Positions 1 to 7,935 are shown, numbered from the stretch's first letter. The stretch is DNA of 57,145 bases from Acidobacteriota bacterium (GCA_016208485.1 JACQXY010000072.1:1-57145); one strand, 5' to 3'. Program-made: numbers and translations. The notes: a model not told the origin generated them from the letters alone.

Positions 1-560
1 CGCGGAGGAGTACTTGGCGAGCACGATGTCGTAGGAGCCCTGGGAGAAAAGCGCCCCGCCCCCGAGGTCGATCGAGGGGCTCGAGGTGTGCCCCGCGAGC
101 AGGACTCCCCCCGCCGGGTCCGAGGCGACGGAGTACGCGAAGTCTTTGGAGGTGCCGCCGAGGAGCTTGGCCCACAGGTGCTCGCCCGCGGAGGAGTACT
201 TGGCGAGCACGATGTCGGAGGAGCCCTGAGAGAACAGCAGCCCGCCCCCGAGGTTGATCGAGGAGCTCCAGGTGTACCAAGCGAGCAGGACTCCCCCCGC
301 CGGGTCCGAGGCGACGGAGTAAGCAAAGTCTTTGGAGGTGCCGCCGAGGAGCTTGGACCACAGGTGCTCGCCCGCGGAGGAGTACTTGGCGAGCACGATG
401 TCGGAGGAGCCCTGAGAGAAAAGCAGCCCGCCCCCGAGGTTGATCGAGGAGCTCCAGGTGTACCCAGCGAGCAGGACTCCCCCCGACGGGTCCGAGGCGA
501 CGGAGAAAGCGTAGTTGTCGGAGGTATCGCCCAGACGCTTGGACCAGTCGTGAGCCTCGT
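1..560. repeat. 186-bp tandem repeats inside the secreted repeat gene
   Basis: The same stretch beginning CGCGGAGGAGTACTTGGCGA occurs at 1, 187 and 373, a period of 186 bp (62 codons). Copies differ by only a few substitutions, and a decayed copy lies towards 560. The array runs off the left edge. Confidence 0.9.
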
Positions 561-645
561 CCACGGCGCGCGCCGCCGGCGCCGCCCCGAGCCACAGCAC
601 CGCCGTGACCAGCCCGACAACCCCGCGCCTGCCGATCCTCTTCAT
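1..645 (-). CDS. Secreted repeat protein (SBBP/beta-propeller-like), cut by left edge
   Basis: The ATG at 645 follows a strong GGAGGAGG ribosome-binding site, and the frame stays open to the window edge (215 codons seen). The protein starts with a typical signal peptide (basic MKRIGRR, hydrophobic core, AARA cleavage region). It then consists of 62-residue repeats with the core LWSKLLGGTSKDFAYSVASD, followed by GGVLLAG, LGGGLLFSQGSSDIVLAKYS and a short link. This resembles SBBP-type extracellular beta-propeller repeats, so an exported structural or adhesive protein is likely; no catalytic residues are recognisable. Copies are nearly identical at DNA level (period 186 bp), except the most N-terminal, which is degenerate. 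The C-terminus lies outside the window, so the repeat number is unknown. The family assignment is inference from repeat style. Confidence 0.75.
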   Translation of the reverse strand, partial: MKRIGRRGVVGLVTAVLWLGAAPAARAVDEAHDWSKRLGDTSDNYAFSVASDPSGGVLLAGYTWSSSINLGGGLLFSQGSSDIVLAKYSSAGEHLWSKLLGGTSKDFAYSVASDPAGGVLLAWYTWSSSINLGGGLLFSQGSSDIVLAKYSSAGEHLWAKLLGGTSKDFAYSVASDPAGGVLLAGHTSSPSIDLGGGALFSQGSYDIVLAKYSSA

Positions 646-746
646 GGCTGCCTCCTCCGGGTCCTCCCCGCTCGGAGGAGAGTTCGACGGGCCGGCACCC
701 GTTTCCCGTCCATGGAGAGGGAGGCGGAAGGTTCCGCCGAGTTGCC

Positions 747-1253
747 CTAGTGCCGCGCGCCGCGCCGGCGACCGGCCGGGGTGCCGGGAGATCTCGGGCG
801 CCGGGCCGCGCACGAGCGGCACTCGCCGAGCACCGCGAAGTGCGTGAAGTTCGCGTGGAATCCGAACCGGCGCCGCAGCTCGCCGGCGAACCCCGCCGTG
901 ACCGAGGCCTCGACCTCCCGAAGGGCGCCGCACCGTTCGCACACGAGGTGCTGGTGGAGCCCCGCGCGCCCGACGTGGTAGACGCTCGCGGTGTGGCCGA
1001 GGTGCGCGTGGCAGAGAGCCCCGACGCGCTCGAGCGACCCGAGGGTCCGGTAGACCGTGGACGCGCTGACCGTGGGCAGGCGCCTGCGCACGCGCTCGGC
1101 GATCTGCTCGGCGGTGGCGTGGCCGGACAGCTCCGCGATCGCCTCTAGAGTCGCTTGTCGCTGCGGGGTTCGCCGGAGTCCGTGAGACCGGAGCAGGCCG
1201 TCGACGTCCCCCAGGCCGTGCCCCGGATCGTGCGACGCCCGCTTCGCCCTCAC
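747..1253 (-). CDS. Fur-family metal-responsive transcriptional repressor
   Basis: A 168-residue protein with the Fur fold. The N-terminal winged helix has the recognition segment TVSASTVYRTLGSLERVG (about residues 61-78). A dimerisation/metal domain follows with HQHLVCERCG (C105, C108) and GECRSC (C145, C148), so the structural zinc site with two CxxC pairs is complete. Family members repress metal-uptake or peroxide-stress genes; the sequence does not settle whether this one is Fur, Zur or PerR-like. I chose GTG at 1253 because a well-formed promoter ends 6 nt upstream and no ribosome-binding site is present, which suggests a leaderless mRNA. A longer reading upstream in this frame is implausible. 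Confidence 0.88.
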   Translation of the reverse strand: MRAKRASHDPGHGLGDVDGLLRSHGLRRTPQRQATLEAIAELSGHATAEQIAERVRRRLPTVSASTVYRTLGSLERVGALCHAHLGHTASVYHVGRAGLHQHLVCERCGALREVEASVTAGFAGELRRRFGFHANFTHFAVLGECRSCAARRPRSPGTPAGRRRGARH

Positions 1254-1259
1254 GCGGCC

Positions 1260-1288
1260 ATCATAGGAACCCGAGCACCTGGGTTCAA
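1260..1288 (-). promoter_or_regulatory. Leaderless promoter and inverted-repeat operator of the Fur-family gene
   Basis: On the minus strand a -35 TTGAAC (1288-1283), a 17-bp spacer and a -10 TATGAT (1265-1260) are followed by 6 nt and the GTG start. Transcription would therefore begin at the start codon. A perfect inverted repeat GAACCC-N8-GGGTTC (1286-1267) overlaps the -35 and fills the spacer, an ideal place for autorepression. Confidence 0.7.
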
Positions 1289-1311
1289 TTCGCAGGAGCG
1301 ACACGCTGCCT

Positions 1312-2730
1312 TTAGCGGCTCGGGGCAGGCGTGCCGCGCAGGTCGGCCGCGAAGAGCGGCGGCGCCGCGAAGAGCGCCGCGCGCGCACCGGCGCGCCGGG
1401 TCGCCTCCGCCACGGCCTCCTCCACGGTCGCAAACGGCTCGTAGCCCAGCCGCTCGGCCACAACCGGATCGGCCCCGGCCGCGAGGACACGGGCGTGGGC
1501 GAGGGCGTGGGCTCCCCAGGCGTAGCAGATCACCGGGTGAGCGCCGTGAAAGGCCTGCCCGTGCCGGTAGGCGTGCACGAACTCGGGCCGGTGCGCGTAA
1601 TCCTCCGCGAAGAGGTCCCACAGCTCGCGCGGGTCGCGCGTGACCGCGAGCCCGCGCTCGTACAGCTCCCGGTAGGACGGGTGGTGAATGGGATGGAAGC
1701 TCTCGCGGAGCGGGTTCGCGAGCACGACGACGCCCCCGGGGCGCACGAGTGGGCGCCCTCGGTACAGGTGAAAGGCGTAGCCGAGCCCGGTCATGTGCAC
1801 GAGGATCGGGTTCATCTCGCTGAAGACGGCGTAGGGCGAGAAACTCGGGACCCCCACCACCACCACGTCGTACTCGCCGGCGACCGGCGTGTCCTGCTGC
1901 TGCGCGAGGAGCGCCTGCGCGGAGGCGTGCGCGGCGTCCACCCGCCCGGCGCGGAAGCCGGCCGGCGAGTACGGCAGACCCGAGCCGAGCACCGCCTCGA
2001 TCTGGAAGAACTTCCGGCCAGCCGCCTCCTCGAGGAAGCGCCCCATCTCGGCGACCCGGCTCTGCATGGGGGACTCGGGCTCGATGAAGGAGCGCTCGGC
2101 GAAGATCGCGTCCGGGTGATGGTGATGGCGAATCGAGCGGAAGCTCCCGAGCCCGATCACCATCGAGCTCCAGCCGCCGTTCATCGTGATCTGCGAGACG
2201 TTCACGTACACCACGAGGTCCGCCTCGAGAACCTCGCGCGCGACCTCCACCTCAAGGCCGGAGCCGGTCTCCCCGACGAACACGAGCCCCTCGGGGTCGA
2301 GCGAGTCGTGGCAACGAAGGCGCTGCGGCGGCAAGCGCGAGACGAAGTCGCGCCCGGCGACCTCGGCAAGCTCCGCGCGCGTGAACTTCCGGTGCAGCCC
2401 GGTTGCGCAGATGACCCGCACGTCGCCCGCCGCCACGCCGGCCCCTTCGAGAACCCGCATGACCTCCGGCAAGGCCACGGCGCGCGGATCGGGGTCGGTT
2501 GCGAGCGGCGCGGGGATGCAGGGATCGGTGAACGCGACGAGCACCTTGCCCGCCCGGCGGGCGAGATCGCCGAGCGGCGGGGAGTCGAGCGGGGCCGAGA
2601 CCGCGGCTCGCAGCGCCCCGAGGGGGTCCTCCAGGGCCGGCAGCCCCTCTCCCGCCGTGAGGACCTCGACCGAGTCGGGCAGATCCACGTCGAGGAACTC
2701 GTCGCCGAAAAGGATCGTCTGCTCCGCCAT
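1312..2730 (-). CDS. LarA-like (DUF2088) racemase/epimerase-family protein
   Basis: A 472-residue protein of the LarA/DUF2088 family. In characterised members a nickel-pincer cofactor catalyses racemisation or epimerisation of 2-hydroxyacids. Visible family features are the N-terminal segment VLVAFTDPCIPAP, ICATGLHRKFTRAEL (histidine in the position expected for the active site) and the histidine run in SIRHHHHPDAIF. No LarB, LarC or LarE cofactor genes are in the window, so the substrate and cofactor status are unknown. The start is ATG at 2730, preceded by a weak AGAGGGG site; the longer open frame upstream overlaps the next gene and is not protein-like. It lies 17 bp downstream of the epimerase gene and may form an operon with it. 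Confidence 0.75.
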   Translation of the reverse strand: MAEQTILFGDEFLDVDLPDSVEVLTAGEGLPALEDPLGALRAAVSAPLDSPPLGDLARRAGKVLVAFTDPCIPAPLATDPDPRAVALPEVMRVLEGAGVAAGDVRVICATGLHRKFTRAELAEVAGRDFVSRLPPQRLRCHDSLDPEGLVFVGETGSGLEVEVAREVLEADLVVYVNVSQITMNGGWSSMVIGLGSFRSIRHHHHPDAIFAERSFIEPESPMQSRVAEMGRFLEEAAGRKFFQIEAVLGSGLPYSPAGFRAGRVDAAHASAQALLAQQQDTPVAGEYDVVVVGVPSFSPYAVFSEMNPILVHMTGLGYAFHLYRGRPLVRPGGVVVLANPLRESFHPIHHPSYRELYERGLAVTRDPRELWDLFAEDYAHRPEFVHAYRHGQAFHGAHPVICYAWGAHALAHARVLAAGADPVVAERLGYEPFATVEEAVAEATRRAGARAALFAAPPLFAADLRGTPAPSR

Positions 2731-2747
2731 ATCCCCTCTTGCGTCTC

Positions 2748-3788
2748 CTACCCGTCCCCGCGCGCCGCAAACCTCCGGTACGCCGCCGGCTTGCGAGCGC
2801 GCAAGAAGTCCATCCACGTCTCCCGCCCGGTGCGCTCGGCGGTGAAACCCAGCTCCCGTTCGGCCTTGCCGAGGCCGGGAACCATCCCACCCCGGAGCAA
2901 GAGCACCCAGTCGTGGCCGAACTCCACCAGCCGCAACCGGAAGAGCGCGTCCGACATCGGCCCGGCGAGCGCCACGGGCACCGGCAGCACGCGGCACCCC
3001 GCGCGCGCGGCCATCTCGCGCCAGCGTGGCGCGCCCGGCGCTCCGACGTTGAACGCGCCACGCACCTCGCGCTCGGCGGCGAGCGCGAAGGCGCGCGCGA
3101 GATCGTCCTCGTGAACGAGCGGCAGCACCGGGTCCTCGCCGATGAGGCCGAGCACCACCGGCCGGAGGAAGGCGCGGCCGAGGAAGTTCCGCAGATTAGG
3201 CCCGGCCACCACGGTCGGGCGCAGCCGCACCACCCGGATCTCCGGGTGCTCCGCCTCGAACGTGTCGCACACCGACTCCACCTCGGCCTTGTGGCGCGCG
3301 TAGTAGGAGCGCGGATGGGGGCGGCAGGGCCAGGTTTCCGGGATCGGCCGCGGGTTGTCCGGCCACGGGCCGTACGCCGATATGCTCGAGGCGACGATCA
3401 CCGCGCGCGCACCACGACGGGCGGCCGCGTCGAGGACATTGCGAGAACCGCGCACGTTGATGTCCCGCGCGAGCGCGAGGTCCCGTGGCTGCTCGAGCGC
3501 GAAAGCCATGTGCACGACGGTCTCGCAGCCCGCGAGAGCCTCGCCGACCGCCGGGTCGCGGACGTCGGCCCGGCGAAACTCGAAAGGGGCGCCGGCGCGC
3601 GGAGGAGGGACGAGGTCGATGCCGACCACGTGCCACCCTCGCGCGGCGAGAGCGCGGGCCACGCGGCCACCGAGGTATCCGCAGGCCCCCGTCACCGCGA
3701 TCCTCCGCCCCGCGCCGGGGCCGTCCACCCCGCCGGGGACCGTCTCGGGTCCCGGTCCCGTTCCGCCGGTCCGCGATCGCGCTCCCAC
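2748..3788 (-). CDS. NAD(P)-dependent epimerase/dehydratase (extended SDR)
   Basis: An extended short-chain dehydrogenase with the Rossmann motif TGACGYLGG near residues 33-41, the substrate-side serine region VIVASSISAYGP and the catalytic YxxxK in SYYARHKAE. This is the fold of sugar-nucleotide epimerases such as GalE, but it is also used by 3-beta-hydroxysteroid and other dehydrogenases, so the substrate is open. The GTG at 3788 has a GGGAGG site 4-5 nt upstream. An alternative GTG at 3728 would remove 20 Gly/Pro-rich residues and still keep the Rossmann motif. It is transcribed divergently from the subtilase gene and followed 17 bp later by the LarA-like gene. Confidence 0.78.
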   Translation of the reverse strand: MGARSRTGGTGPGPETVPGGVDGPGAGRRIAVTGACGYLGGRVARALAARGWHVVGIDLVPPPRAGAPFEFRRADVRDPAVGEALAGCETVVHMAFALEQPRDLALARDINVRGSRNVLDAAARRGARAVIVASSISAYGPWPDNPRPIPETWPCRPHPRSYYARHKAEVESVCDTFEAEHPEIRVVRLRPTVVAGPNLRNFLGRAFLRPVVLGLIGEDPVLPLVHEDDLARAFALAAEREVRGAFNVGAPGAPRWREMAARAGCRVLPVPVALAGPMSDALFRLRLVEFGHDWVLLLRGGMVPGLGKAERELGFTAERTGRETWMDFLRARKPAAYRRFAARGDG

Positions 3789-4021
3789 GTCGCCTCCCTC
3801 GGCGCGCCGGGACGCCCGGCGGCGCCCTCCCCCGCGACAGTATGTCCGCGCTTGCCGCCGTGCGCACTTCCCCGCGGTTCGAGCGGCCGGTGGGAGACGG
3901 CCGTCGGGCCTCATAACCGGCGCATCCGCCCTCAACCTTGCCACATCCCCGCCAGCCGTCACTACCTGCCCTTTGGGCCCGGGCGTTCACGCGGGAGGGG
4001 CCTCGCTCGTTCCAGTTCGTG

Positions 4022-5911
4022 ATGACACGACAGCGCATACCGCGCGCGCGGGCCGTCCCGCTCGCGATCGCCCTCGTCGCAACGCTCGCCCCGCCGGCCT
4101 CGGCGGTGGGCGCCGACGGCCCGTCGAGCCGCATCCTCGTCCGGTTCCGTGCCGGCACACCGCGCGCCGAGCAGATCCGGGCGCTCGCGCGCGTGAACGG
4201 GACGGTCCTGAAGACGATCCCGCGGATCGGCTACAAGGTCATCCGGCTTCCCGGCGCGGCGTCGGTCGTCCCTGCGATCGCCGCCCTCCAGCGCCTCCGC
4301 GCCGTGGCGGTGGCCGAGGGGGACCCCGTCGCGCGCGCGACCCTCACCCCCGACGACCCGTGCTTCACCGGCTCCTGCAAGAACGAGGTGCCGCAGTGGA
4401 ACGCGCGCGCGGTCAACGCGCCCCTCGGATGGAGCGCCTTCCCGGGCACCTTTTACACCGCCGTGCAAAAGGCCGCGCTCCAGCGCGTGAAGGTCGCCGT
4501 GATCGACAGCAAGATCGACCAGCTCCACCCGGACTGGGCACCCTCCGGGGGAACCGCCGACTCCCGCACCGGCGGGCAGCTCGACCTGGAGGATGCCAAG
4601 GACTGGGTCGCCGCCGAGAACCAGACCGGGAGCTGGGGTTGGCACGGAACCTGGGTCGCCGGCACGCTCGCCGCGGGGACCAACAACGGAAGCGACATCG
4701 CCGGCCTTGGATACCGCGCGGAGATCATGCCGCTCACGGTCCTCGACGGCGAGGCGAAAGGGGCAACCGACGACATCGTCGACGCCGTCGTATGGGCGAC
4801 CGCGCACGGGGCGCGCGTCATCACCCTCGCGATCGGGATCGGCGGCTACTCTCAAGCGCTCCGCGACGCGATCACCGACGCGGTCGCCTCCGGCGCGCTC
4901 GTCGTCGCCGCCGCCGGGAACAAGGCCAACAGCGACCCCTTCTACCCCGCCTCATACCCGGAGTCGATGTCCGTCGCCGGCACGGACACGACCGACGGGC
5001 CGGCGTACTGCTCGAACTTCAACGGCAACGTTTCGGTGTCGGCGCCGGCGATGAGGATCGTGTCCCTCGACCCGATGCCCGGGCGCCTGCGGGTCGGCCC
5101 TTGCGGCACGAGCGGGGCGACCCCGCACGTCGCCGCGCTGGCGGCGCTGCTCTTCGCGCAGGACCCCTCCCGAACGCCGGCCGAGGTCCGCGCGATCATC
5201 GAGCGCAACGCCGACGACGATCTCACCTATCCGGGACGGGACGACCACTTCGGCTGGGGCCGGCTGAACTTCGAGCGCGCGCTCCGCGACGGGGTCGGCC
5301 CGACGGCGAAGTCCGTCCGCGCGCTGAGCCCCCAGGGCAGCTCCAACACCGCGACGATCCTCGCGACGGCACTGGGGGACCGCCCCATCCTGGCCGCCGA
5401 GGTCTTCGTCGACGACCCGGGTCCGCCGGGGACGGGACTGACGATGAGCGCGACCGACGGCTCGTTCGGGGACACGACCGAGGCGCTCGCCGGGACGTGG
5501 GAGGCCCCACCCGGATCGAGCACGACCGGGCACCGGGTCTACGTGCGAGCCTACGATGGGACGGCCTGGGGTCCGGCGTCCTCCACGATCCTGATCATCG
5601 ACCGCAAGGCCCCCGAGATCGCGAACCTCTCGGCGAGCAGCAGCGTGCCACCGCTCGCGATCCCCTCCTCGATCAGCTTCGATCTCCGGGACGATCGTGC
5701 CCGCTCGCTCGTGTTGCGGATCCGGGCGCACAACGTCAGGACCGGGGTCTCCCAGATCCTGTTCTCCTACGACGCGATCGAGCAGGGGCATCACCTGTTC
5801 CGGTGGCTTCCCCCCGCCGCCCAATCCCCCGGTCCGTACGAGATCATCGTGATCGCCGCCGACGAGGCCGCCAACTGGACCAACGCGAGCGCCGTCACCC
5901 TGGTCGCATAG
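4022..5911 (+). CDS. Secreted subtilisin-like serine protease
   Basis: A 629-residue exported peptidase S8. The signal peptide ends near APPASA (residue 28). An inhibitor-like prodomain follows (about 35-105), then the catalytic domain. The triad is complete: D162 in AVIDSKID, H208 in WHGTWVAG, S364 in GTSGATPHVA, with oxyanion Asn N300 in AAAGN. The residue after the catalytic Asp pair is Lys rather than the usual Gly, a mild oddity. Cysteines at 114, 119, 330 and 361 could form disulfides. The last 200 residues look like two Ig/fibronectin-type beta domains, with no LPxTG or transmembrane anchor. ATG 4022 is the start that begins the signal peptide; no strong ribosome-binding site is visible. 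Confidence 0.88.
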   Translation: MTRQRIPRARAVPLAIALVATLAPPASAVGADGPSSRILVRFRAGTPRAEQIRALARVNGTVLKTIPRIGYKVIRLPGAASVVPAIAALQRLRAVAVAEGDPVARATLTPDDPCFTGSCKNEVPQWNARAVNAPLGWSAFPGTFYTAVQKAALQRVKVAVIDSKIDQLHPDWAPSGGTADSRTGGQLDLEDAKDWVAAENQTGSWGWHGTWVAGTLAAGTNNGSDIAGLGYRAEIMPLTVLDGEAKGATDDIVDAVVWATAHGARVITLAIGIGGYSQALRDAITDAVASGALVVAAAGNKANSDPFYPASYPESMSVAGTDTTDGPAYCSNFNGNVSVSAPAMRIVSLDPMPGRLRVGPCGTSGATPHVAALAALLFAQDPSRTPAEVRAIIERNADDDLTYPGRDDHFGWGRLNFERALRDGVGPTAKSVRALSPQGSSNTATILATALGDRPILAAEVFVDDPGPPGTGLTMSATDGSFGDTTEALAGTWEAPPGSSTTGHRVYVRAYDGTAWGPASSTILIIDRKAPEIANLSASSSVPPLAIPSSISFDLRDDRARSLVLRIRAHNVRTGVSQILFSYDAIEQGHHLFRWLPPAAQSPGPYEIIVIAADEAANWTNASAVTLVA

Positions 5912-5957
5912 GTCACCCGGCGGCGCGAAGAGCGACGCGCTGAGGGAGGAGGGACGC

Positions 5958-5987
5958 TCGACTCAAACGCTCTCCAGACGATATCAT
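5958..5987 (+). promoter_or_regulatory. Candidate promoter of the RHH/MazF-type module
   Basis: TCGACT (5958-5963), an 18-bp spacer and TATCAT (5982-5987), only 10 nt before the ATG at 5998. The 5' leader would be about 4 nt, too short for a ribosome-binding site. Confidence 0.4.
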
Positions 5988-5997
5988 TGCTGACATC

Positions 5998-6228
5998 ATG
6001 AAGCGCATCATCATTCAGGTCGAGGATGACACCCTCGCGGAACTAGATGAGGCCGCCCGCGAGGAGGCCGAATCGAGGGCGAGATTCGTGCGGCGGGCCA
6101 TCGAGGCGGCACTCGCCGAGCGGTGCCGTCACCGGGAGTTGCAGCGAGTCGTGAGGTCCTTCCGGAGGCGACCCCCAGGCGATCTGACGGCTTCGAAGGC
6201 CGCCGTCCGTCGGGCGTGGCCCGACTGA
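5998..6228 (+). CDS. Ribbon-helix-helix antitoxin (MazE-like)
   Basis: A 76-residue protein. Its first 45 residues (MKRIIIQVEDDTLAELDEAA, then RARFVRRAIEAAL) form a ribbon-helix-helix DNA-binding domain; the basic/proline tail would bind the toxin. It ends in TGATG, where the stop overlaps the start of the MazF-like toxin by one base. This order is typical of type II toxin-antitoxin operons in which the antitoxin also represses its own promoter. Confidence 0.8.
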   Translation: MKRIIIQVEDDTLAELDEAAREEAESRARFVRRAIEAALAERCRHRELQRVVRSFRRRPPGDLTASKAAVRRAWPD

Positions 6229-6566
6229 TGCGCAGAGGGGAGATCCGCTACGCGGACGCGGGCGGCGGCTTCGGCCGGCGTCCCGTCCTGATCGTGACCG
6301 CCACGGAGATCATCCCCGTCCTGAAGGCAGTCACGTGCGCGCCGATCACCACCTCGGTTCGGGGGATTCCGACGCGCGTGTCGCTCGGCCGAGCAGAGGG
6401 TCTGCGCCGAGAGAGCGAGGCGGCTTGCGAGGCGCTCGCGACGCTGAACAAGGCCGACATCGACGCGGCACCCCTTGGGTCGCTCGACGAGACCCGCTTC
6501 CTCGAACTCGACCGAGCGGTTGCCCGGGCGCTGGACATCCGCCGGGCCAACCTGCCGGCCTGGTGA
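6228..6566 (+). CDS. MazF/PemK-family endoribonuclease toxin
   Basis: A 112-residue PemK/MazF toxin beginning MRRGEIRYADAG. It has the family segments RPVLIVTATE, APITTSVRGIPTRVSLG (basic strand of the RNA-binding surface) and a closing LNKADIDAAPLGSLDE helix. Family members cut single-stranded mRNA at short motifs, and this length is normal for the family. The ATG overlaps the antitoxin stop codon; an upstream in-frame start would run through the antitoxin gene and is rejected. The closest relative in the window is the second module at 30462-31015. Confidence 0.85.
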   Translation: MRRGEIRYADAGGGFGRRPVLIVTATEIIPVLKAVTCAPITTSVRGIPTRVSLGRAEGLRRESEAACEALATLNKADIDAAPLGSLDETRFLELDRAVARALDIRRANLPAW

Positions 6567-6601
6567 ATCGAGCCGTGGGGTGCGGTAACGGCAGGGATAG
6601 G

Positions 6602-6675
6602 TGCCCCCGGTGGGAGTCGAACCCACACTGAGACCTGTTTAAGAGGCCTTCCTCTGCCGGTTGGGATACGGGGGC
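6602..6675 (-). tRNA. tRNA with UAA anticodon, Leu-type D arm, short variable loop
   Basis: 74 nt with a perfect 7-bp acceptor stem (GCCCCCG/CGGGGGC), discriminator A, a T arm GTGGG-TTCGACT-CCCAC and a 5-bp anticodon stem GGCCT/AGGTC. The loop is CTTAAAC, so the anticodon is UAA, reading the leucine codon UUA. The D arm has a 3-bp stem and the loop CAACCGGCAGA, with the spacing usual for leucine tRNAs. The variable loop is only 5 nt (TCAGT), whereas bacterial leucine tRNAs normally carry a long variable arm. The 3' CCA is not encoded (the gene continues CCT). A charged leucine identity is inference. Confidence 0.85.
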
Positions 6676-6704
6676 GGCGTCGCCCAGATGGTACGGCCTC
6701 GCAT

Positions 6705-6724
6705 GTCGCCAGTCATCTGGCGAC
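6705..6724 (-). terminator. Perfect hairpin downstream of the mca/DUF2007 operon
   Basis: GTCGCCAG-TCAT-CTGGCGAC is an 8-bp perfect stem with a 4-nt loop. It starts 26 nt after the stop of the DUF2007-like gene and lies between that gene and the tRNA. There is no T-run, so it may be a weak terminator or an mRNA-stabilising hairpin. Confidence 0.45.
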
Positions 6725-6750
6725 CCCACGGCCGGGAGCCCGGCCGCCGG

Positions 6751-7020
6751 TCAGTCCTCGGGCGGATCCGGCGCGCATCGCCGCCGTCCCCCCTGCGCGG
6801 GATCGGGCGTGCGGGCGACGATCGCGCGCGCCTCCTCGAGCCGGGCGCCGTCGACGAACAGGCGGACGCCCCACTCCCCGAGGAAGGCGCGGGCGAACAT
6901 GCCGCCCTGCTTGTGCCACCAGGCGATGTCGGCGGCCTCCAGTTCCCCCGCGATCGCGTTGGCGCGCTCCCAGGAGAACTGGCCGAGGTAGACGGTCTCG
7001 AGGCGCGGCTTGTCGCTCAC
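6751..7020 (-). CDS. Small DUF2007-like protein
   Basis: An 89-residue soluble protein beginning MSDKPRLETVYLGQFSWERA. It has the DUF2007-like pattern of a strand, a helix that scans N/IAGELEAADI, a WWHK segment and a second strand-helix unit (GVRLFVDGARLEEARAIVA). The family is annotated as a putative signal-transducing domain, but its biochemical role is unknown. The start lies 9 nt after the mca stop, so both genes are probably co-transcribed and may share a redox or thiol-stress context. The tail after residue 72 is Pro/Arg-rich and probably disordered. Confidence 0.65.
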   Translation of the reverse strand: MSDKPRLETVYLGQFSWERANAIAGELEAADIAWWHKQGGMFARAFLGEWGVRLFVDGARLEEARAIVARTPDPAQGGRRRCAPDPPED

Positions 7021-7029
7021 GGGTTGAGC

Positions 7030-7935
7030 CTACCGCGCGCCGCGCGAGACGGGAGCGCGCAGCCCCGCGAACAGGTCGGTCTCCCAGCCGCCACCGGCCT
7101 CGGCGTCCCGCGCGCGCGACCGCGCCAGCACGAACTCCTCGTAGGGCCACGCCTCCCGGAGCGCCTCGTCCGGCAGGCGAAGCCAGAAGGAGTCGGGGCG
7201 GATCTGGGTCCGGTGCGAGAGAAGCGCGGCGCGCCGGCGAGCGAGGAACTCCCCGACGTCGATGCGCGTCGTGAACCGGCGCGGCTCCACCGGGCGTCTG
7301 CGGATCCACTCGCGGTACGGGCTCTCGAGCCCGGCACGCTCGAACGCCGCGTGGAGAGCCTCGATCATCTCTCCCGACCATCCGACGTAGTAGAGCTTGG
7401 ACGGCTTCCACGGCTCGCCGCCGCCGGGCGCGCCTCCCGGTGGTCCCGCAGCCTCGCCTGCCCACTCGAACGCCGCGACGGCGATCTCGTGCGCGCGGAT
7501 GTGGTCGGGATGGGGGTAGCGCGAGTGATCCTCGCCGTAGGCAACGATCACCTGCGGGCGCTCGGCGCGGATGATGCGAGCCAGCCGTTCGGTCGCCTCG
7601 GCGGGAACCGCGTTCACGAACGCGTCGGGATGGCGGTTGTGCTCGCTCTCCGGCATGCCGGAGTCCCGGTACCCGAGGAGACAGACGCGCGAGTAGCCGA
7701 GGGCGGCGGCGCTCTCGCGCAGCTCGGCGAGCCGCGCGCGCGCGAGGTCCCGGCGCGCCTCGGCGGTGTCGGCCTCGGGGTTCAGGATGTCGCCGGCCTC
7801 GCCGCCGGTGCAGGTGACGAGGACCGTGCGGACGCCCTCGGCGGAATAGCGCGCGATCGTCCCCGCGCCCTTGGACGCTTCGTCATCGGGGTGCGCATGG
7901 ACCGCGAGCAAGCAGAGCCGCTCTCGGGGCTTCAC
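7030..7935 (-). CDS. mca: Mycothiol S-conjugate amidase
   Basis: A 301-residue PIG-L/LmbE-fold zinc amidase. The N-terminal zinc motif AVHAHPDDEASKGA is at residues 11-24, followed by VTCTGGEAGDILNP, DSGMPESEHNRHPDAF and the second metal histidine in YPHPDHIRAH. The segment SKLYYVGWSGEMI and the ending WETDLFAGL match Mca rather than the shorter deacetylase MshB. Mca cleaves mycothiol conjugates of electrophiles and drugs to a mercapturic acid and GlcN-inositol, so this organism very probably makes mycothiol, a thiol restricted to Actinomycetota. It is the first gene of a two-gene unit with the DUF2007-like gene and divergent from the cyclase gene. Confidence 0.88.
   Translation of the reverse strand: MKPRERLCLLAVHAHPDDEASKGAGTIARYSAEGVRTVLVTCTGGEAGDILNPEADTAEARRDLARARLAELRESAAALGYSRVCLLGYRDSGMPESEHNRHPDAFVNAVPAEATERLARIIRAERPQVIVAYGEDHSRYPHPDHIRAHEIAVAAFEWAGEAAGPPGGAPGGGEPWKPSKLYYVGWSGEMIEALHAAFERAGLESPYREWIRRRPVEPRRFTTRIDVGEFLARRRAALLSHRTQIRPDSFWLRLPDEALREAWPYEEFVLARSRARDAEAGGGWETDLFAGLRAPVSRGAR

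Noticed and set aside
88..750. Plus-strand repeat-rich open frame over the first 750 bases
   Set aside because: It is the mirror of the 186-bp repeats; the minus strand has a signal peptide, ribosome-binding site and protein-like repeats, while this one has neither.
1495..3114. Long plus-strand open frame antisense to the LarA-like gene
   Set aside because: It has Arg/His-rich shadow composition and no family motifs; the opposite strand encodes clear protein families.
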